Shown: positions 35,399 to 48,167, counted from the stretch's first letter. The stretch: DNA of 64,000 bases from Phallus indusiatus (GCA_027605045.1 JAQFWX010000029.1:62001-126000), one strand, 5' to 3'. The notes: a model not told the origin generated them from the letters alone. Numbers and translations: made by a program.

Positions 35399-37471
35399 TC
35401 AGAAATCCTGTAACCATGCTTTTACAAAGGCAATCTCCTCATTGTGAATAGCCTGTATTTCTGGTGGTTCGTCGGAAGTATCCGCAAGACCATTTTCATC
35501 CCAATGATGAACTGCACCTTCAAATGATATATTAGTCGATTTATTTGGCTTAGCAATTAAGCATTTCCATTCTCATACCTGGGATTAACTTGAAAGGTCG
35601 CAATGTGGTATCTTCCCGAGGAGGAAGGTTAGCATAAGAGCTACCAGGCGTTGCAGGTCTCCAGGGATCAACTAATAGAATAAAGAAAATTTATCAGAGC
35701 CATTAGCACGATCATGAAAGCTACTGACATTGGCCATTTATGATTGCCAAGTAGTCAGCAGCGATATTGAAGCCACCATATTTATTCACGGATTCAACAT
35801 CCGGTTCGTCTGGAACTTGGAAGAATTCTCCTGGGGGATACGCCTTGAACAATAAAGTGAGAAACAGTACTTCGCAGAACCATTATGTTTACCTGTTTGC
35901 AAATTTTAGAAAGATACGGAACGGTTACTGACTGTGGTATAACTGGGGGAATATTTGCCGGTGGCGCATTCTAAGAGAATGGTGTTTTGACGTTATAATC
36001 TTTACGCACAAATTTTAAATGATAGAAACATACAGTGTAGAATCCCCACGCCGTGCAAACTGATATAACTTCAACTTAGTAATCCATTCTCAGTAAAAAC
36101 ATTATTCATGCCTTGGAATTGCCACGGTCTCCACGTTTGCGATAGATCGTCTACCTCAAACTGACTGGCGTTGGTTGTGCCAAAGCACTAAAAGTATAGC
36201 ATAAGTATAGGAAAATTCATCACTTTTTGCTTGACTCACTTCTTCGATTGATTGGCCTCCACACAAAGGCACCAATTGCTTGCAGGCTTTTCAAAGATTG
36301 TGTCACGAGATCGAAGTCGACAAAACTTACGGTTTTAACGTAGTTTGCGTAGTTTATGAACTCATAACCAAGTTCCAAATCACCGAGCTTTCCACTTTGT
36401 TCAGAGATGTTGGAAGGCTTTGTCGCTATCAGTTCACAAAAGGGAGTCCAGGCATCATCATCGATTGCCGGATCCCAATTATGATTTTGCCAACCTCCCA
36501 AGTTGAACTAGGATATGTCATTATTCATCAAATCAAGCTTCAACATCTGCCACGTGCACGTCCTCCTACCGTTAGTGTTGAACCAAAATCATCATCGGCT
36601 AAACCCGAAAGTCCAAACAATTCCTTCAATTCTGCGTTTAGAGCTGGCTGATCCAATGCCTGATTAACTGACTCAATCGCTTTTGCGACTGCGCCAGAGC
36701 AGTTTGACGTTGCAGTTCGAACAACATCTCCATATTGCCACAATGGGATAGTCGCATGTGTAACACCACTGGACGAAATTGCGCCGAACACAATATCTGG
36801 ATATTGAACCTTCATGATGGCTGCACGAGCACCGGCGTACGAGCCTCCATAGTATATATAAGGCGTTTTTGGAGCCGTGAAATCTCCTTTTATGCCAATC
36901 GTTGCGCCAATGTCAACGTTTTGCATAAAGTTGGCGGAATCGGCGAATGCTTGATCGTTGGTAAGCCATCTGAGGGAATCCGTAGAGAAATTCGCGACTG
37001 GGACGGACTGCCCATAATATCTATGTTCCAGTACCAGTGCGAGTCCACCAGTCGCGTTAGCCAGTTTTGCGCCTATACCAGTAACGATATATGGCAGCCT
37101 GTCTAAACCTGTATCTTCTCCTCCATCTATAAGAATGACAGGTCCACCAGGTTTATAGTATACTGGGTTGACCCAGTAGTGTTGCTCAAAGGTGAATGAG
37201 TTCTTGGCGTCGAAGTGATCAAGGGGTTGGGTGAATGTTCCTTCAATGAGACCTGAAGGAAGAGCCTGGGCAGCGTCGACAGTCGCAGACGGTTTATTTC
37301 TGCTCACTTAACTTTAAGTAACAGTCCATGATGTTTTGCTAGACAGACATACCGTTGCTGAATTTGCCATAACTTGACCGAGTGGGTACTGAAAGACTTT
37401 GCACTTAGAACAGCCGTGAATTGGAGGAAAAGTAGTAAAACCAGTGATGGTGATGAAATCATCAAAGCCAT
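35399..37471 (-). CDS. Secreted serine peptidase, family S28 (Pro-X carboxypeptidase-like)
   Basis: Minus-strand gene. The start at 37471 opens a signal peptide (MISSPSLVLLLFLQFTAVLS). The second exon gives GTFTQPLDHFDAKNSFTFEQ, then RYYGQSVPVANFS, and the nucleophile motif YGGSYAGARAAI. AISSSGVTHA follows. Downstream exons carry NYANYVKTVSF, TEWGFYTNAPP, and the Asp motif IINGQWDPWR. The His motif VHHWDENG is close to the end (VKAWLQDF, stop 35399). The catalytic Ser, Asp and His are all present in the S28 order. Members cleave after proline near chain ends, consistent with extracellular nutrient acquisition beside the secreted laccase and ABC pump. About seven introns. Confidence 0.87.
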
Positions 37472-38372
37472 AATAATAAGAAAAGGCGAAACTAATCTAT
37501 CCTTTATACTAGTGTCGTGTATTGGGATGGATGTTCCGGCAGTCAGCGGAACATTTTGGAATCTCGTTTATATGGATATATCACCATCTTTGGCTTTATA
37601 AAAGAGATCGCCAAATTTTCGCCATTGTATTTTTTAGGGGCATATGACTGGTTTCTACTGGCGAAAAAATGTAACTATCACTGCTCGGAAAGGTTAGAGG
37701 CGCAGTGCACATGAGTATCAAGCAAGATTGCGGCATAGCATGCGTGACCTATTTCCCTATCAGCATGATATGCTGCTGGCTGAATAGGATGAGAGCGAGA
37801 GGACACCTTTTGTCAGCTGGTACGACGGCATTCTTTTTAACGCTGGATTAAATGACTTTGTTTATCAACCTGATAAGACACGAGCCAGCATACAAAACGA
37901 CAAGAGCTGACGAATCGCTCGACTTGTGCATCTCACCGGTCTCTTGTGAAAAATTCAAAATGGGATACTACCAGAACCACTGACATCAGCGGTGACGATT
38001 CGCTAACACGGCCGACCATGGCACCATTCATTGCATATGATAAGCCGGTAAAAGTTGGCCTATGACAACGTCGGGAAAGAGCTTCTCAACGATCGAATCG
38101 CGTTTAAAAGGTGGTTGGAGCACATGGTGGGTTTGGGCAGAAGTTGTGCGAGCGCCTACCGGGAATTCCCTAACTGACTTTGAATCAACTTGCAAGAGCC
38201 GCAACCTCAGTCACGTTGGGACCCAAATAATTGAAATTTGCTGATTTATTTGATAGATTATATAGAGTAGTGATTAGACAATGACTATTGAATAACACAT
38301 TTAATTAGATAACAGCAATATTTAGACCAATAAAAGTTCGAATATATCAAAACCCTTCCATTAAAAATACCC
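37472..38372. other. Intergenic region between S28 peptidase and laccase
   Basis: About 900 bases containing the 5' side of the peptidase gene and the 3' side of the laccase gene (both minus). No gene, repeat or RNA recognised. Confidence 0.5.
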
Positions 38373-40997
38373 CTACTTCTCGGATTCTGGAAGTTGGTTA
38401 TAAATATTGCACAGCTGCTCCCATTGTGGATCGGGTTGAACAGACTGCGGTCCACTACGTATACCTGCCGGGTCCTCAGCAAATACGGCAGCTAGACCAG
38501 CCTCTGCAGAAGAAATCAGTGTCAAAGCGCACGCCAACTGAATAAAACTATCTCATACCCAAATGCCAGTCAATATGGCAGTGGATGAACCAAGGTCCAG
38601 GATTATCGGTACGGAAACGGATACGGACAGGAGCCTCAGGCGTGCCACCGCTGGCAACTGTGTCGCGACGAGGAGGGTTCACGTAGTTGGGAGCGCCACC
38701 GGAAGCAGATTGGATAACAGAGAATGCATGACCGCTTGATCCGTTTATCAGCAGACATTTCTTTAAGATTTAGAGATAAGGACATACTGCAAGTGGAAGG
38801 CGTGTCCTGCTGTACCGATGAAAGCAACCTCAATGGTAGCATTAAAAGGCAGCGTCAGTGTATGTTCATTTAGACCAAATGTTGCGCTGAAAAGATGGTA
38901 AATAGTTGCTATCCATAGCACGGAACTGAAGCCTACTTTTGATGGGTAAGAATATTCAAAAGAGTGGGCACCGACGGTGATTTATATTGAATATTGTTTA
39001 TTAGCTACGGGAGGGATGAGTACCGGATGGTATTGGCGCGTTCTCAGAAACTTACCCAGACATCACCATTAGACGTATTAGTACCGAAGGTGAAGTTGAA
39101 AAGATAATCAGGAGGGGTGTCGCCACCTGGAGCGCCCGGGTGGAGAACAGGCTAAATATAAACGTTCAACGATAGGCTATATCCATGAGTCAATCAATCA
39201 ACGCACAATTAAACCAGTTTCGTTGAATTGAACTGGTCCTGAGGCAAATATCTGGGAGCTAGTCGGCTCGCCTGAAGAAGCACCGGCATAGTGAAGAACA
39301 GCGAAAGTATCCGTGCCATTGACTGAGTAATACAGTTTTTTTGTGAGCGAGGAACCCTATTAAACTTTTGACAACTTACAATTGGGATTCGTCGAAGAAG
39401 TAGTAGCTCCGCGAACGGTTTGTTGAGCGCTAATCCCTAAAGAAGCCACTATTGTTAGCCACATTTTGAAGATTTTGATAAGAATCCTTACAGTAATTGT
39501 CGACCGATTGATTGGCAGTTATCTGTTCTAGCTGTCAAAAGATGCAACAAGGTGGTATCTATAGATACTTACAACAACACTGTATCGTTGAGCTGGGAGA
39601 ATGGGTAAGAAATCGACAACGTAGGGTTCCACAGCAATGCCTATGTGTGGCATAATCATCAGCGAACTATGAGATTAATTTATTGTTCAGGTACATACCA
39701 TCTGCTTCGATGACAGTCAAACGATGGTTTTGTATGGAAACGTTGAAGAAGCCTTCGTTGAATGGAACCTGTGTCAGCGTTCTCCTCGAATGATGGAAAG
39801 TGACCATGCATACCATTGGCAGACACTGAAACAAACCTCAAACGATAACGTTTGCCATGCTGAACGTTGATTCTCGTCAGCGGGACGAGTGATCCGTTAA
39901 CATAGCGGCCTGCTCCGTTGATCAATCCCGAATCGGGTACAGGTTCAGGACCACCAGCAAACCATGCGTCTAATGAATATTAGATCAACGGACCCTTTAT
40001 CATTGCTACTGAACGAACTTACCCTCTAAATTTAGCGCTGTGTCGTGGTACCAATCTGTCAATGTTATGACCCTGTAAAGAAGAAACGGTTAGAATAAAA
40101 CCAAATCAAATCGGGAATGATTGAACAAGAAGGCCTACGTGGATGCATCGTCAACATCATATAAATGCTTATTAGGATCGTTTGGATCATCTGATACACA
40201 TCAATAATGAGAAAAAAAGCCGATATACCCGATAAATTTTTGAACACTAACAAATTACCAATGGACCTCTAATTCCGTCAACGTATTGGGTACTCAAATG
40301 ACTGTGATACCTATGTGATTGTGATTATATGTTCCCAATCAATACCGTATACAACCTCGATTAATTAAATTAACATACCAATATGTTCCCGATTGTTCTC
40401 CGGGTGCGATGAAGTATGTATATGAGTGACTGGTTGCCGGTGTATGTGAGTCACCATGTTGTTTGGTTAATTCAACCGTCAACTCACTTGGGAGAAATTG
40501 GACATTGAGTAACGAACGATGGGCCGTCGTTTCTGAGAGTGAATTTAGCATCATAAAAGGGAAGTGTATTAAACATGATTGACTTACTCTGCATTACGGT
40601 GCTGGAACTAAGGGTGCAACAAGGTCAGTCAGTTCACTGAAGCGAGGTGAATAGGGTGTGCACATACAATACCATGCCAATGCTAAACGGGAGATACATA
40701 AGTTTAATTGCCAAGCCAAGGGATAAAAAGCTTGGATGAAAAGCTTACAATACTAGAACTGCGACGCATGGTTGGGTCACTTAAATGGTTGTTGACGGTG
40801 ACATAGGCAGTATCCCCTTTGTTGAAGGAGAGTAAAGGGCCAGGATATTGACCATTGACCAAAGCAGCACTTCGCGTGAAGCCATCGGGTGAAATATCTT
40901 CATTGCCCAATGTCCACTGCTGTGTAACAACCGCCGCTTCACTGAAGCCAGCGAGGGCCAAGAGAGCAAAAGGTAATGACTTGGAGATTAGACGCAT
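38373..40997 (-). CDS. Laccase (multicopper oxidase, secreted)
   Basis: Minus-strand gene. A signal peptide (LPFALLALAGFSEA) starts at 40997. All four copper signatures are present after splicing. L1 is HWHGIFQHRNAENDGPSFV. L2 is YWYHSHLSTQYVDGIRGPL. L3 is GHAFHLHGHAFSV, restored across an intron and with Gly-His-Ala where most laccases have His-Pro; the T1 His and the trinuclear HLH are kept. L4 is HCHIDWHLEAGLA. The axial residue ten after the T1 Cys is Leu, the medium-redox class by the usual rule. The domain-2 exons VPLTRINVQHGKRYRLRFVS and VVLTANQSVDNYWIRA are also typical. The C-terminus is YNQLPESEK, stop 38373. Many introns (over ten). It should oxidise phenols or related substrates outside the cell. 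Apparently intact. Confidence 0.93.
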
Positions 40998-41302
40998 CCT
41001 TCGTGGAGAGTCAGGCATGCAACAATGACACCTTTTATACGGATTGCTCATCCAATTCAAATAATGAGGTTCAATCATCAGCGCGGGTACGGAATGTTTG
41101 ATCAACTAAGTCATTTGGAGGGTTGAATGAATAAACATGACCATACTACTGAAGGCGCCTTGCCCTCCTTTTCAGTAGAACCAGTAGGACAACAGTGTCA
41201 ACGGCTATTAAATTCAATCAATTGAAAATCAGATTTTAGCGCAAAGCAAGGCATTTTGGCTTGATGGCACTGTACCGGACACCTGGATACACCGTGCCTG
41301 CG

Positions 41303-41557
41303 CTATCGGACAAGCGAATTTCCATCTTCAGGAAGAGAACTCCAGGTCAAAAACCTTTTGATGTTCTTCAAGTACATGAATGGAAAGATAGGAACCCAAG
41401 CGAAGATATTTGAGGGCCCTAAGCCGAAGACGTGCCAGGTTCCGTTCACGTCGCGTCCGCGCGTCTGTTTTTTATCGGCATCTCCACCCTGCCGGTCAAT
41501 GGTGGTTGCCGGACCAATCAGAGTAAAAAGGGACAGCAGTGCAAGTTGCATCAGCAA
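41303..41557 (-). CDS. Possible small secreted protein, hypothetical
   Basis: An 84-codon frame begins with a signal-peptide-like segment (MLMQLALLSLFTLIGPATT), followed by a basic-acidic stretch and an aromatic C-terminal part. It lies ~300 bases upstream of the laccase start on the same strand. No cysteine pattern or known family. The frame could be fortuitous; the signal-like start is the only support. Confidence 0.25.
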   Translation of the reverse strand: MLMQLALLSLFTLIGPATTIDRQGGDADKKQTRGRDVNGTWHVFGLGPSNIFAWVPIFPFMYLKNIKRFLTWSSLPEDGNSLVR

Positions 41558-44034
41558 ACAGTGATCCTTTGCTAATTAGACTCGCCAGTAACACTAAACA
41601 CGGCCGTTAGAATGAATCGAACCAGGGGTATGAAAATCTCGATTGATATATATGACCCAGTCGAGCCTTCACGGCTTCTAGTGAACACAGCTGTCTGAGG
41701 TATAATGAGAGTGCGTGCATGCGACGATGCGACATGAATCATAATGCGCGAATGCTGGCTTTTTTCTTCATCATGATTTGAATGTTGAGCTGATACGTGA
41801 AGGGCCGGTCCGGGAATGACATAGAACACGAACACGAACTGAGGTTCCGGATTCTCGTATCAGTACCGTTGAAGCACGGCGCACATGCGCACGCACTGAC
41901 GCAAAGCTTTGAAGCAAGCCATGTATAATTAAACCTTGAATGTTTAAGCCCGTTGAAATCAATTAATATTTAGAGCCGAGTCCCCGACAGCATAACGGAA
42001 GGTATTGCGCAATTGCTACTTAGGGGGAAAGAACCCGTTTCAGTCTAAAGCTATTTGCTGCCACTGAAGTTTTTGACATTGATTACATTGTATTGGCCCC
42101 AGGTGATTCAGGCTGTGCTTGCAAGGAAGGAACGTGATTCGCCGAACTAGTGCATTTTTAGCGCAATGGGTGGCGAAAATCGCGCAAAGCTTGATGTATT
42201 CTTTATGTGCATACCATGGGGTGTTCCTTTCACATAATCAGCAGATTCCCATTAGCCAGAACGAAGTTGAAGAAATAGCTTCTGCATGGTCTCATTTGTT
42301 TATTAGGTTAGTGAGGGACAAGTTGTCATATGGTATTCAAATACAAAAAGGACTCGTGCATATGTTGAATGGATGGACGTCGTTCCGGTCAGAACCGAGT
42401 TTTCAGGAGAGTTGGTTTTGACAGGTCGAGAATACCAATCGGGCACCGGTTCAAACAAGGTTACATATTAAATATGGGTGTTGTCATTCAAGGAAGCCCG
42501 ATGAATATCGATAGATTTAGTTTGATTTCTATGTCGCTATCGCTTATTGCCACCCCACCGCAAGGCTGAGGTCCCGAATGAGAACCTGATTATCCTCGTG
42601 ACCTGCCGTGTCATGTATAAACTCTAGAACAAAAGAAGGAACATACTTGTTTCTAACCGGAGGAACGAGCAACTTTTTTGGCAGATTGTAAAGTGAAACA
42701 CATTTGGGATGGCCTACACATGATTCTTTTCATGGAATGCTCGGAGTAACGCTTATACTTTGAGTAAGTATCACAATACTGCTTGAAGCAGAGGTGAATG
42801 GCAGCGTAAAGAGTCGACGATAAAAACAGAAAGCCCGGCTGACACCGGGCGGAGTTCCACCACGACAGATGCCATGATGAAAAATTTCGGTAAGCGCCGT
42901 TTCATTCTTATTCCGCACCCAGACCATGTTTTTGCTACAAGCATATGTAAACCCTAATTATCATCAACGATCTATGTTGAAATTATCGCTGGCTCAAATC
43001 TTCTTCGCGCCATTGGTGCCATCGGAATCAAAAATAGTTGGCATTACTGTAAGCCGTCAATATTCGTAAACCATACTCATACGCTCTAGTATGTATACAG
43101 AGTCATAGAAACGCTAGTTCATGGGACCCGTACTAATTTGCTTGCTTAGATTGACCTGCTCAGTAGAGAACGGTACTAGACCTGCAAGGTAACGGACGGA
43201 TAATCAACTGGATGTGCCCCCAGCTACTTTGCGGCTGATGTTTTCAAGTTTCACGTTTCAGTTCAAGCATAGTCAACGGCCAACATAGTAAGCCTTTGAG
43301 TTTGGATTGTATACCGGGTTACTTTTATGGAGAGGGAATCTTTACTTCTAAAGCGTCTCTCTTGCCTGGACGCTGTACAATTATGATTCTTTGTATACCG
43401 CTCTGCAGACGGTGACTCAGCCATTGTGGTTCATCGGCCCTTGCCCATACTGTTCATTGGCCTTTTGTCCTCAAACTACTTATCATGAGTACGATGTCAC
43501 GAAGATCGTTCGGGGATGCCAAGACTGCACCGGCCTGGTAGTGTATCCAACTCGGCCGCCAGTAAATGTGGATATGAAGACATGATTGTTGAATGCACGG
43601 AGTTGATAAAGGATGTTCGAAAGGCGGATTCTGGCAATGATTGGATGTAAGGAGTGTGAAGCCGGTTCAAGGTGTGTCGACGGTCTACGGATATAAAAGC
43701 CTAACTCATTAACTAGCTATTTAAGGTATAAGCGTGCTGAAGGACATCTGAGATCAAAATAATCGTTCAGTTAGTTGTATACCACTATATTTATCCGATA
43801 CATGATCCATGAATGGAATTTTACTGAATTCCTGTCTTAAGAGAGAAAGCTGTGCATCTCAAAGATAATCAAAATAATCTCATTTTGACGTGGAAAGCTA
43901 TGCGACCTATGGCATTGGTCTCAGCGCGCTTCTCTTGAGCTTACTCACAACGTAAGCGAAACCTTAACGAAGCATTGCCTCTTTCCATTTGACTTCACTC
44001 TACCCTCCCACTTCGTTTGAATTGTCAACTCAAG
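41558..44034. other. Intergenic region with one possible Cys-rich small frame
   Basis: Mostly without recognisable genes. One plus-strand frame at 43391-43585 reads GPCPYCSLAFCPQ...RGCQDC. This C-x2-C-x5-C...C-x2-C spacing could bind zinc and loosely recalls the small Cys family further right (53-61 kb). It is too short and isolated to call a gene with confidence. Confidence 0.35.
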
Positions 44035-47000
44035 ATGACATCTTTGTCGTAAGTTTCGATGGAGTTATAAGACTAGTGTTACTCGGAACGCCGTTTTTAT
44101 AGACATCAACGGTGGTTAATAACGATTTTTGGTGAGGCGTGACTCATAAGATGTTTTACCTGAGAACAGATTTCTGAAATGCTCTGCAGATATCAAATTA
44201 CTGAGCCTAGCTCCTTCAAATAAGTGCAACTATACCTTGAGAACTGAGATCACTGGTAGCGACAAGGTCTCGAAGATCTCGGAAGAGATACTTTTTGATA
44301 ATCAATGTTCCAATGAACAAATTCATCTGTGAGAATATAAGATTGGGTACATCTTCGGCGATCATTGTCTAACTAAAAACAGCGATGTCACTCCTCAGTC
44401 TACAGTTATTTTCACGGTTCTTAAGAATGGTTTTGCTGGTCGCAAGAAGGGAGCGGGGAGGTATGAGGCTTCCGTGTCGTCCCTCATTGAGATGCAAAGG
44501 TCATCTGGTGTGTTTTACCGGGCTCAAACTTCTCCGTTTTCTCAAAAAAAAAACATTTTAGGATCATGCCAGCTGAGCGGAGAAGAATTGGGATTAAGTT
44601 TTACCCTCAAGGATACCCTCGTACAAGACGCTCTCAATGAAATGATTGAACAGATGAAGGACGTACACTTCAACGAAGGGGAGACCTGGCTTATGTTCTT
44701 TTCGTATTTCAAAATAGTGAAAAATGTCATAAGCTCTGTTTCTGTGGTTCGTGAACCATTATATTAAATTGGTTGTCAAATTTATGTGGTTTCTAAACAA
44801 AATCTAGTTGAATTCCCACGTTCAGCAAGTTTGGAACGTCTTATTGATTATACCAGATGTGAGTGTTTTGTACATTTTACACCATTAATGTCTCAGTGTA
44901 TAGAGCATAGAAGCGCACTTAACTCGGAACAGCAACATCAACCAATTATGTGAACGGTTGAAAGACATCTATAAATTTATCGTCGATGCAAACCGACTAC
45001 CCGTCTTTACAATCACTCAAACCGAGAATCTTAAATTACTGTTTCGCCAGACATTGGAATGTGTCCGTTTCGTGAAAGACCGCTGCGGGAGTAGTACCGG
45101 TGCGCTACCGTTTGTCAGTTGATGATTTGAGTTGTAGTACGAGACTAGGGTTATCAGCCAGTAACTTTCTGAAAGGACCGATTATCGACAACAAAATTCA
45201 AGAATTCCAAAAGTCGCTCGGTCGACTTTTTGATGCCATTCAGCGTTCTCTTTATATAGAAGTACACATTGTCGTATACAACATGCTTGATTTGATTCGT
45301 AAGTTTTCTTTTTAGTTGCCTAATAGTTTTTCCACATTCTATTATTCATATCAGATAATTTCAACCTTCTTGGAGAATTGCCATATACTGCAAATGCTGG
45401 ATTCCAAGCAGAGAAGAAATGCTTACCAGGAACTCGTGTAAAGCTTATCAACAAGATTTTGGACTGGGTTGATACAGATACTACACAACGGGTTCTCGTC
45501 CTGAGCGGACAGGCCGGAATGGGAAAATCGGCCGTTGCTCACACTATTTACGAGAATATGAAAAATGACGAAAAGCTCGCCACGATGTTTTGCTTTAACC
45601 GAAGTGATCAAAATCGGCGCAATTCCTGCTTTAGTACTATATCTCGCAACTTGGCAGACGACGCTATGTGGCTACAGAATCTCGTGCAATTCATTGGAGA
45701 GACTGAGATCAGGAAGTCTCATGATCCCACGACCCAATTCAACGAATTGATTGTCAAGCCTTCAAGAAGCACGACAAAGCCTGTGGTTATAATTATAGAT
45801 GCCTTGGATGAAAGTGGGGACAGGAAGAGCCGCCGAACATTGCTGGATTTACTCTTCAAACGGAGTTCTGAGCTCCCACAGAATTATCGTCTTATAATCA
45901 CCTCTCGTCCCGAATATGATATTGAACAGAAATATGAAAATCAGGAGCTCAACGTTCACTGTATACGTATGGCGGACATCGACCCGAATGATACGCAAAA
46001 CGACATCCAAAAATATATTTCTTCCGAGCTTTCCGACGTCGCGGAGATCCTGGACAGAATATTCGACACATCCTGGTCGTCACAATTAGCAGAAAAAGCT
46101 CAAGGTCATTTTCAATGGGCATATCTCGCATGTCTCTACATCGTCGAATATAACCACACAGTTCGGCTGAAGACTCTCTTATCGAAGGCCGCTCCAGCTT
46201 CCTTATTTGAAATGTATCACAAAATTCTCGATGATAAGCAAGGTATTCAGGACGAGGATTCTTTTGCTATATTCAAACCATCATTGAGGCACTCATAGTA
46301 TCGCGGAAACTGTATCCAATCACGACCTTACAAGCTTCGTTTGAACCTATGAACGAGGATCTTGATGTCAAGGCTGCCTCGGCGCTAGACGAGTTTCTTC
46401 TTATCGATGCCAATGGTCTGAAGGTTTCAATTGAGAATCAGGTAATTTACACATGATATATGGATGATAGATCATTGCAGATGTCATTGATATTATTTAG
46501 AATCTTGCTACTAAGAATGCGATTTGGGCAAGTCCAATTTTTCTCTTTGTACACCTTTCTCCTAAACAAACTATTCTTTCAATAAGCTTTACCCTTTATC
46601 GAGAAATCGGAACATCGTTGGTCTCAAGTCCTTCAAAAGCGAGACAGTCGCATTTATCACATTCTACAATCTAACGACACAAAGCGTGGACATCAGTTGG
46701 ATCAATTTCGCAGGTAACCGCCAGTTATACAAAGCCCTCGGATCGTATGACAACTACCGACAACAAACTTATACTACTCATCCTTGGGAGATTATCGTCG
46801 GAGGCCGCTCTTCTGTATTCCTCCCAACCGCTGGGGTTGAATACTATGTGTTCGTTGGTGCTACAGACAAGCCTGTCAGTCATTTCACGAAATTGATCTT
46901 CGTTCGACATTATTTTGCTGATACCTTCGGTTAGGCACTTGTTCCCCTTAGTGGATGCGGGGGCCTTAAATCACCACTTAGTGTCCTCGCAACGACAGTC

Positions 47001-47201
47001 GAGTTCGTTAATAACAGTACCAACGATGCGAGTATCTTTTGGATCAATTTCGCAGGAGGACTTAATTTCTACAAAACAGTCAAATCGGGAGAAACATATA
47101 CCCAGAATACGTTCGTTGGCCATCTCTGGCAAGTAGTCGCCTCGAATGGGAGCAAGACTTGTTACGCATCCATCGACTCTGATGCCAACGTTCTCATATG
47201 A
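44035..47201 (+). pseudogene. NLR-like gene: C2-like region - NACHT NTPase - two VHL-beta domains (frameshifted)
   Basis: Plus-strand exon series. A start at 44035 (MTSLS, then a GTAAGT donor) is followed by exons with a C2-like beta region (TVIFTVLKNGFAGRKKGAGR; GSCQLSGEELGLSF). A helical linker comes next (NQLCERLKDIYKFIVDANRL; LECVRFVKDRC). The NACHT domain starts near 45,420: CLPGTRVKLI, Walker A GQAGMGKSAVAH, Walker B VVIIIDALDES, and RLIITSRPEYDIE. After NACHT the frame closes at 46298, but the neighbouring frame continues IIEALIVSRKLYPITTLQAS, implying a one-base loss near 46,278. Two VHL-beta modules follow (46,640-47,201). Such NLR-like proteins in fungi are linked to non-self recognition. 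One gene or two adjacent genes is unresolved. The frameshift could be real or an assembly error. Confidence 0.65.
46640..47201 (+). other. Tandem VHL beta-domain modules
   Basis: Module 1 reads VAFITFYNLTTQSVDISWI, then NFAGNRQLYKALGSYDNYRQ and QTYTTHPWEII. Module 2 reads TTVEFVNNSTNDASIFWI, then NFAGGLNFYKTVKSGETYTQ and NTFVGHLWQVV, with stop at 47199-47201. Both carry the conserved pattern of the von Hippel-Lindau beta domain: F.N.(S/T)...(I/V).WI-NF.G...Y..(L/V)...Y.Q.T(Y/F)..H.W. Module 1 closes at a stop at 46932 unless an intron (about 46,850-46,965) joins it to module 2. Both modules are open, so they appear to be under coding constraint. Confidence 0.75.
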
Positions 47202-47382
47202 GTGCTAGGGAAAGAGATCTAGTTTTAAGTGTTTGCATAACTTCAATAAGAGATATGTCTATTTCCACGATTAAATACTGTTTGTACGAATTTCTTGTTT
47301 AACCGCAATATGATGGAGCGTAGGATCTGTGTTGTTTGAATTATTACATATGACCGAAGTCATCTATTCGTCGTGTTCTGGT

Positions 47383-47398
47383 GATATATATATATATA
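47383..47398. repeat. (TA)n microsatellite
   Basis: A short run of alternating TA, in a gene-free stretch (47.2-47.9 kb). Confidence 0.6.
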
Positions 47399-47913
47399 AT
47401 CAAGCAAAAGGGAAAGTGTTTACAAGGAAATAAATAATTGTCGCAAAAACCGGAAGGGGTTTATAAACCAAACCGGGTTTATATACTCAACGCAACGTTA
47501 AATTTGTATTTATTATTCAATTTCACTCCCCTGTGCAATTTATTTTCGGGCCCTTTTTCTAATTATTTAATGTCCTGCAACTTCGCCTAAATTATGATCG
47601 GTTAAAATTCATTCATCGGCTATGAGCGTTTAGCGCAACGTGAATTGTAAACCGATTTTTAGTAAAGTATGTTTTATGCGGACGATATTTGTCCTGACAT
47701 TCGCTGTCTTTACATGCAAGCGGTGTATCATGTCCCTTCCCAACCGTCAGTTTCGTGCCTGATCAGGCCTGATCCATCATGTGTACGAGGGCTTATACAA
47801 ATGAAACCCATGAAAGAGCCCGACTCTTTTTTATTATGGGTATTTAAACGAGCGGATCACATAAAAGAGTGAATTCCAGCTACTTCCCCCAAACAAAATT
47901 AAAATTAGATGAT

Positions 47914-48167
47914 TTAACCTACCCGCTTCCCCAAGCCCTTACTCCTCCGCACCTCCCTCTGCTTCATCTTCGCCGTTTCCGTCTCCGTCTCCGTCTCCGT
48001 CGTCATCCCCATCTCCATTCTCCTCCTCATCACCATCACCATCTTCTCCGGGATGTCTTCGACGATCTTCGTATGGTTACACTTTTTGCAAATCAATGTT
48101 CTACGTGGCCGTAGCTGCTTATTTGCTTCTGGGTATCTTCCATTTGGTCCCTCCGGGCACCACACGC
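47914..48167 (-). CDS. Small C-C...C-x2-C family protein, copy i (C-terminal exon)
   Basis: The minus strand reads GVWCPEGPNGRYPEANK, then RRTLICKKCNHTKIVEDIPE. A methionine/arginine-rich tail containing TETETETE (a GACGGA-type repeat) follows, with stop at 47914. The W-C...YPEA...ICKKC pattern matches the better copy at 53169-53546. A splice acceptor (CAAACAG) stands just before GVWC, so this is probably the last exon. The upstream exon with HKY..EKYCC was not found, so the gene may be partial. The paired cysteines suggest a small zinc-ribbon-like fold (inference). No known family. Confidence 0.45.

Noticed and set aside
47869..48114. His/Pro/Arg-rich plus-strand frame
   Set aside because: Antisense of the TETETE and methionine-rich tail of Cys-family copy i; composition comes from the short tandem repeat.
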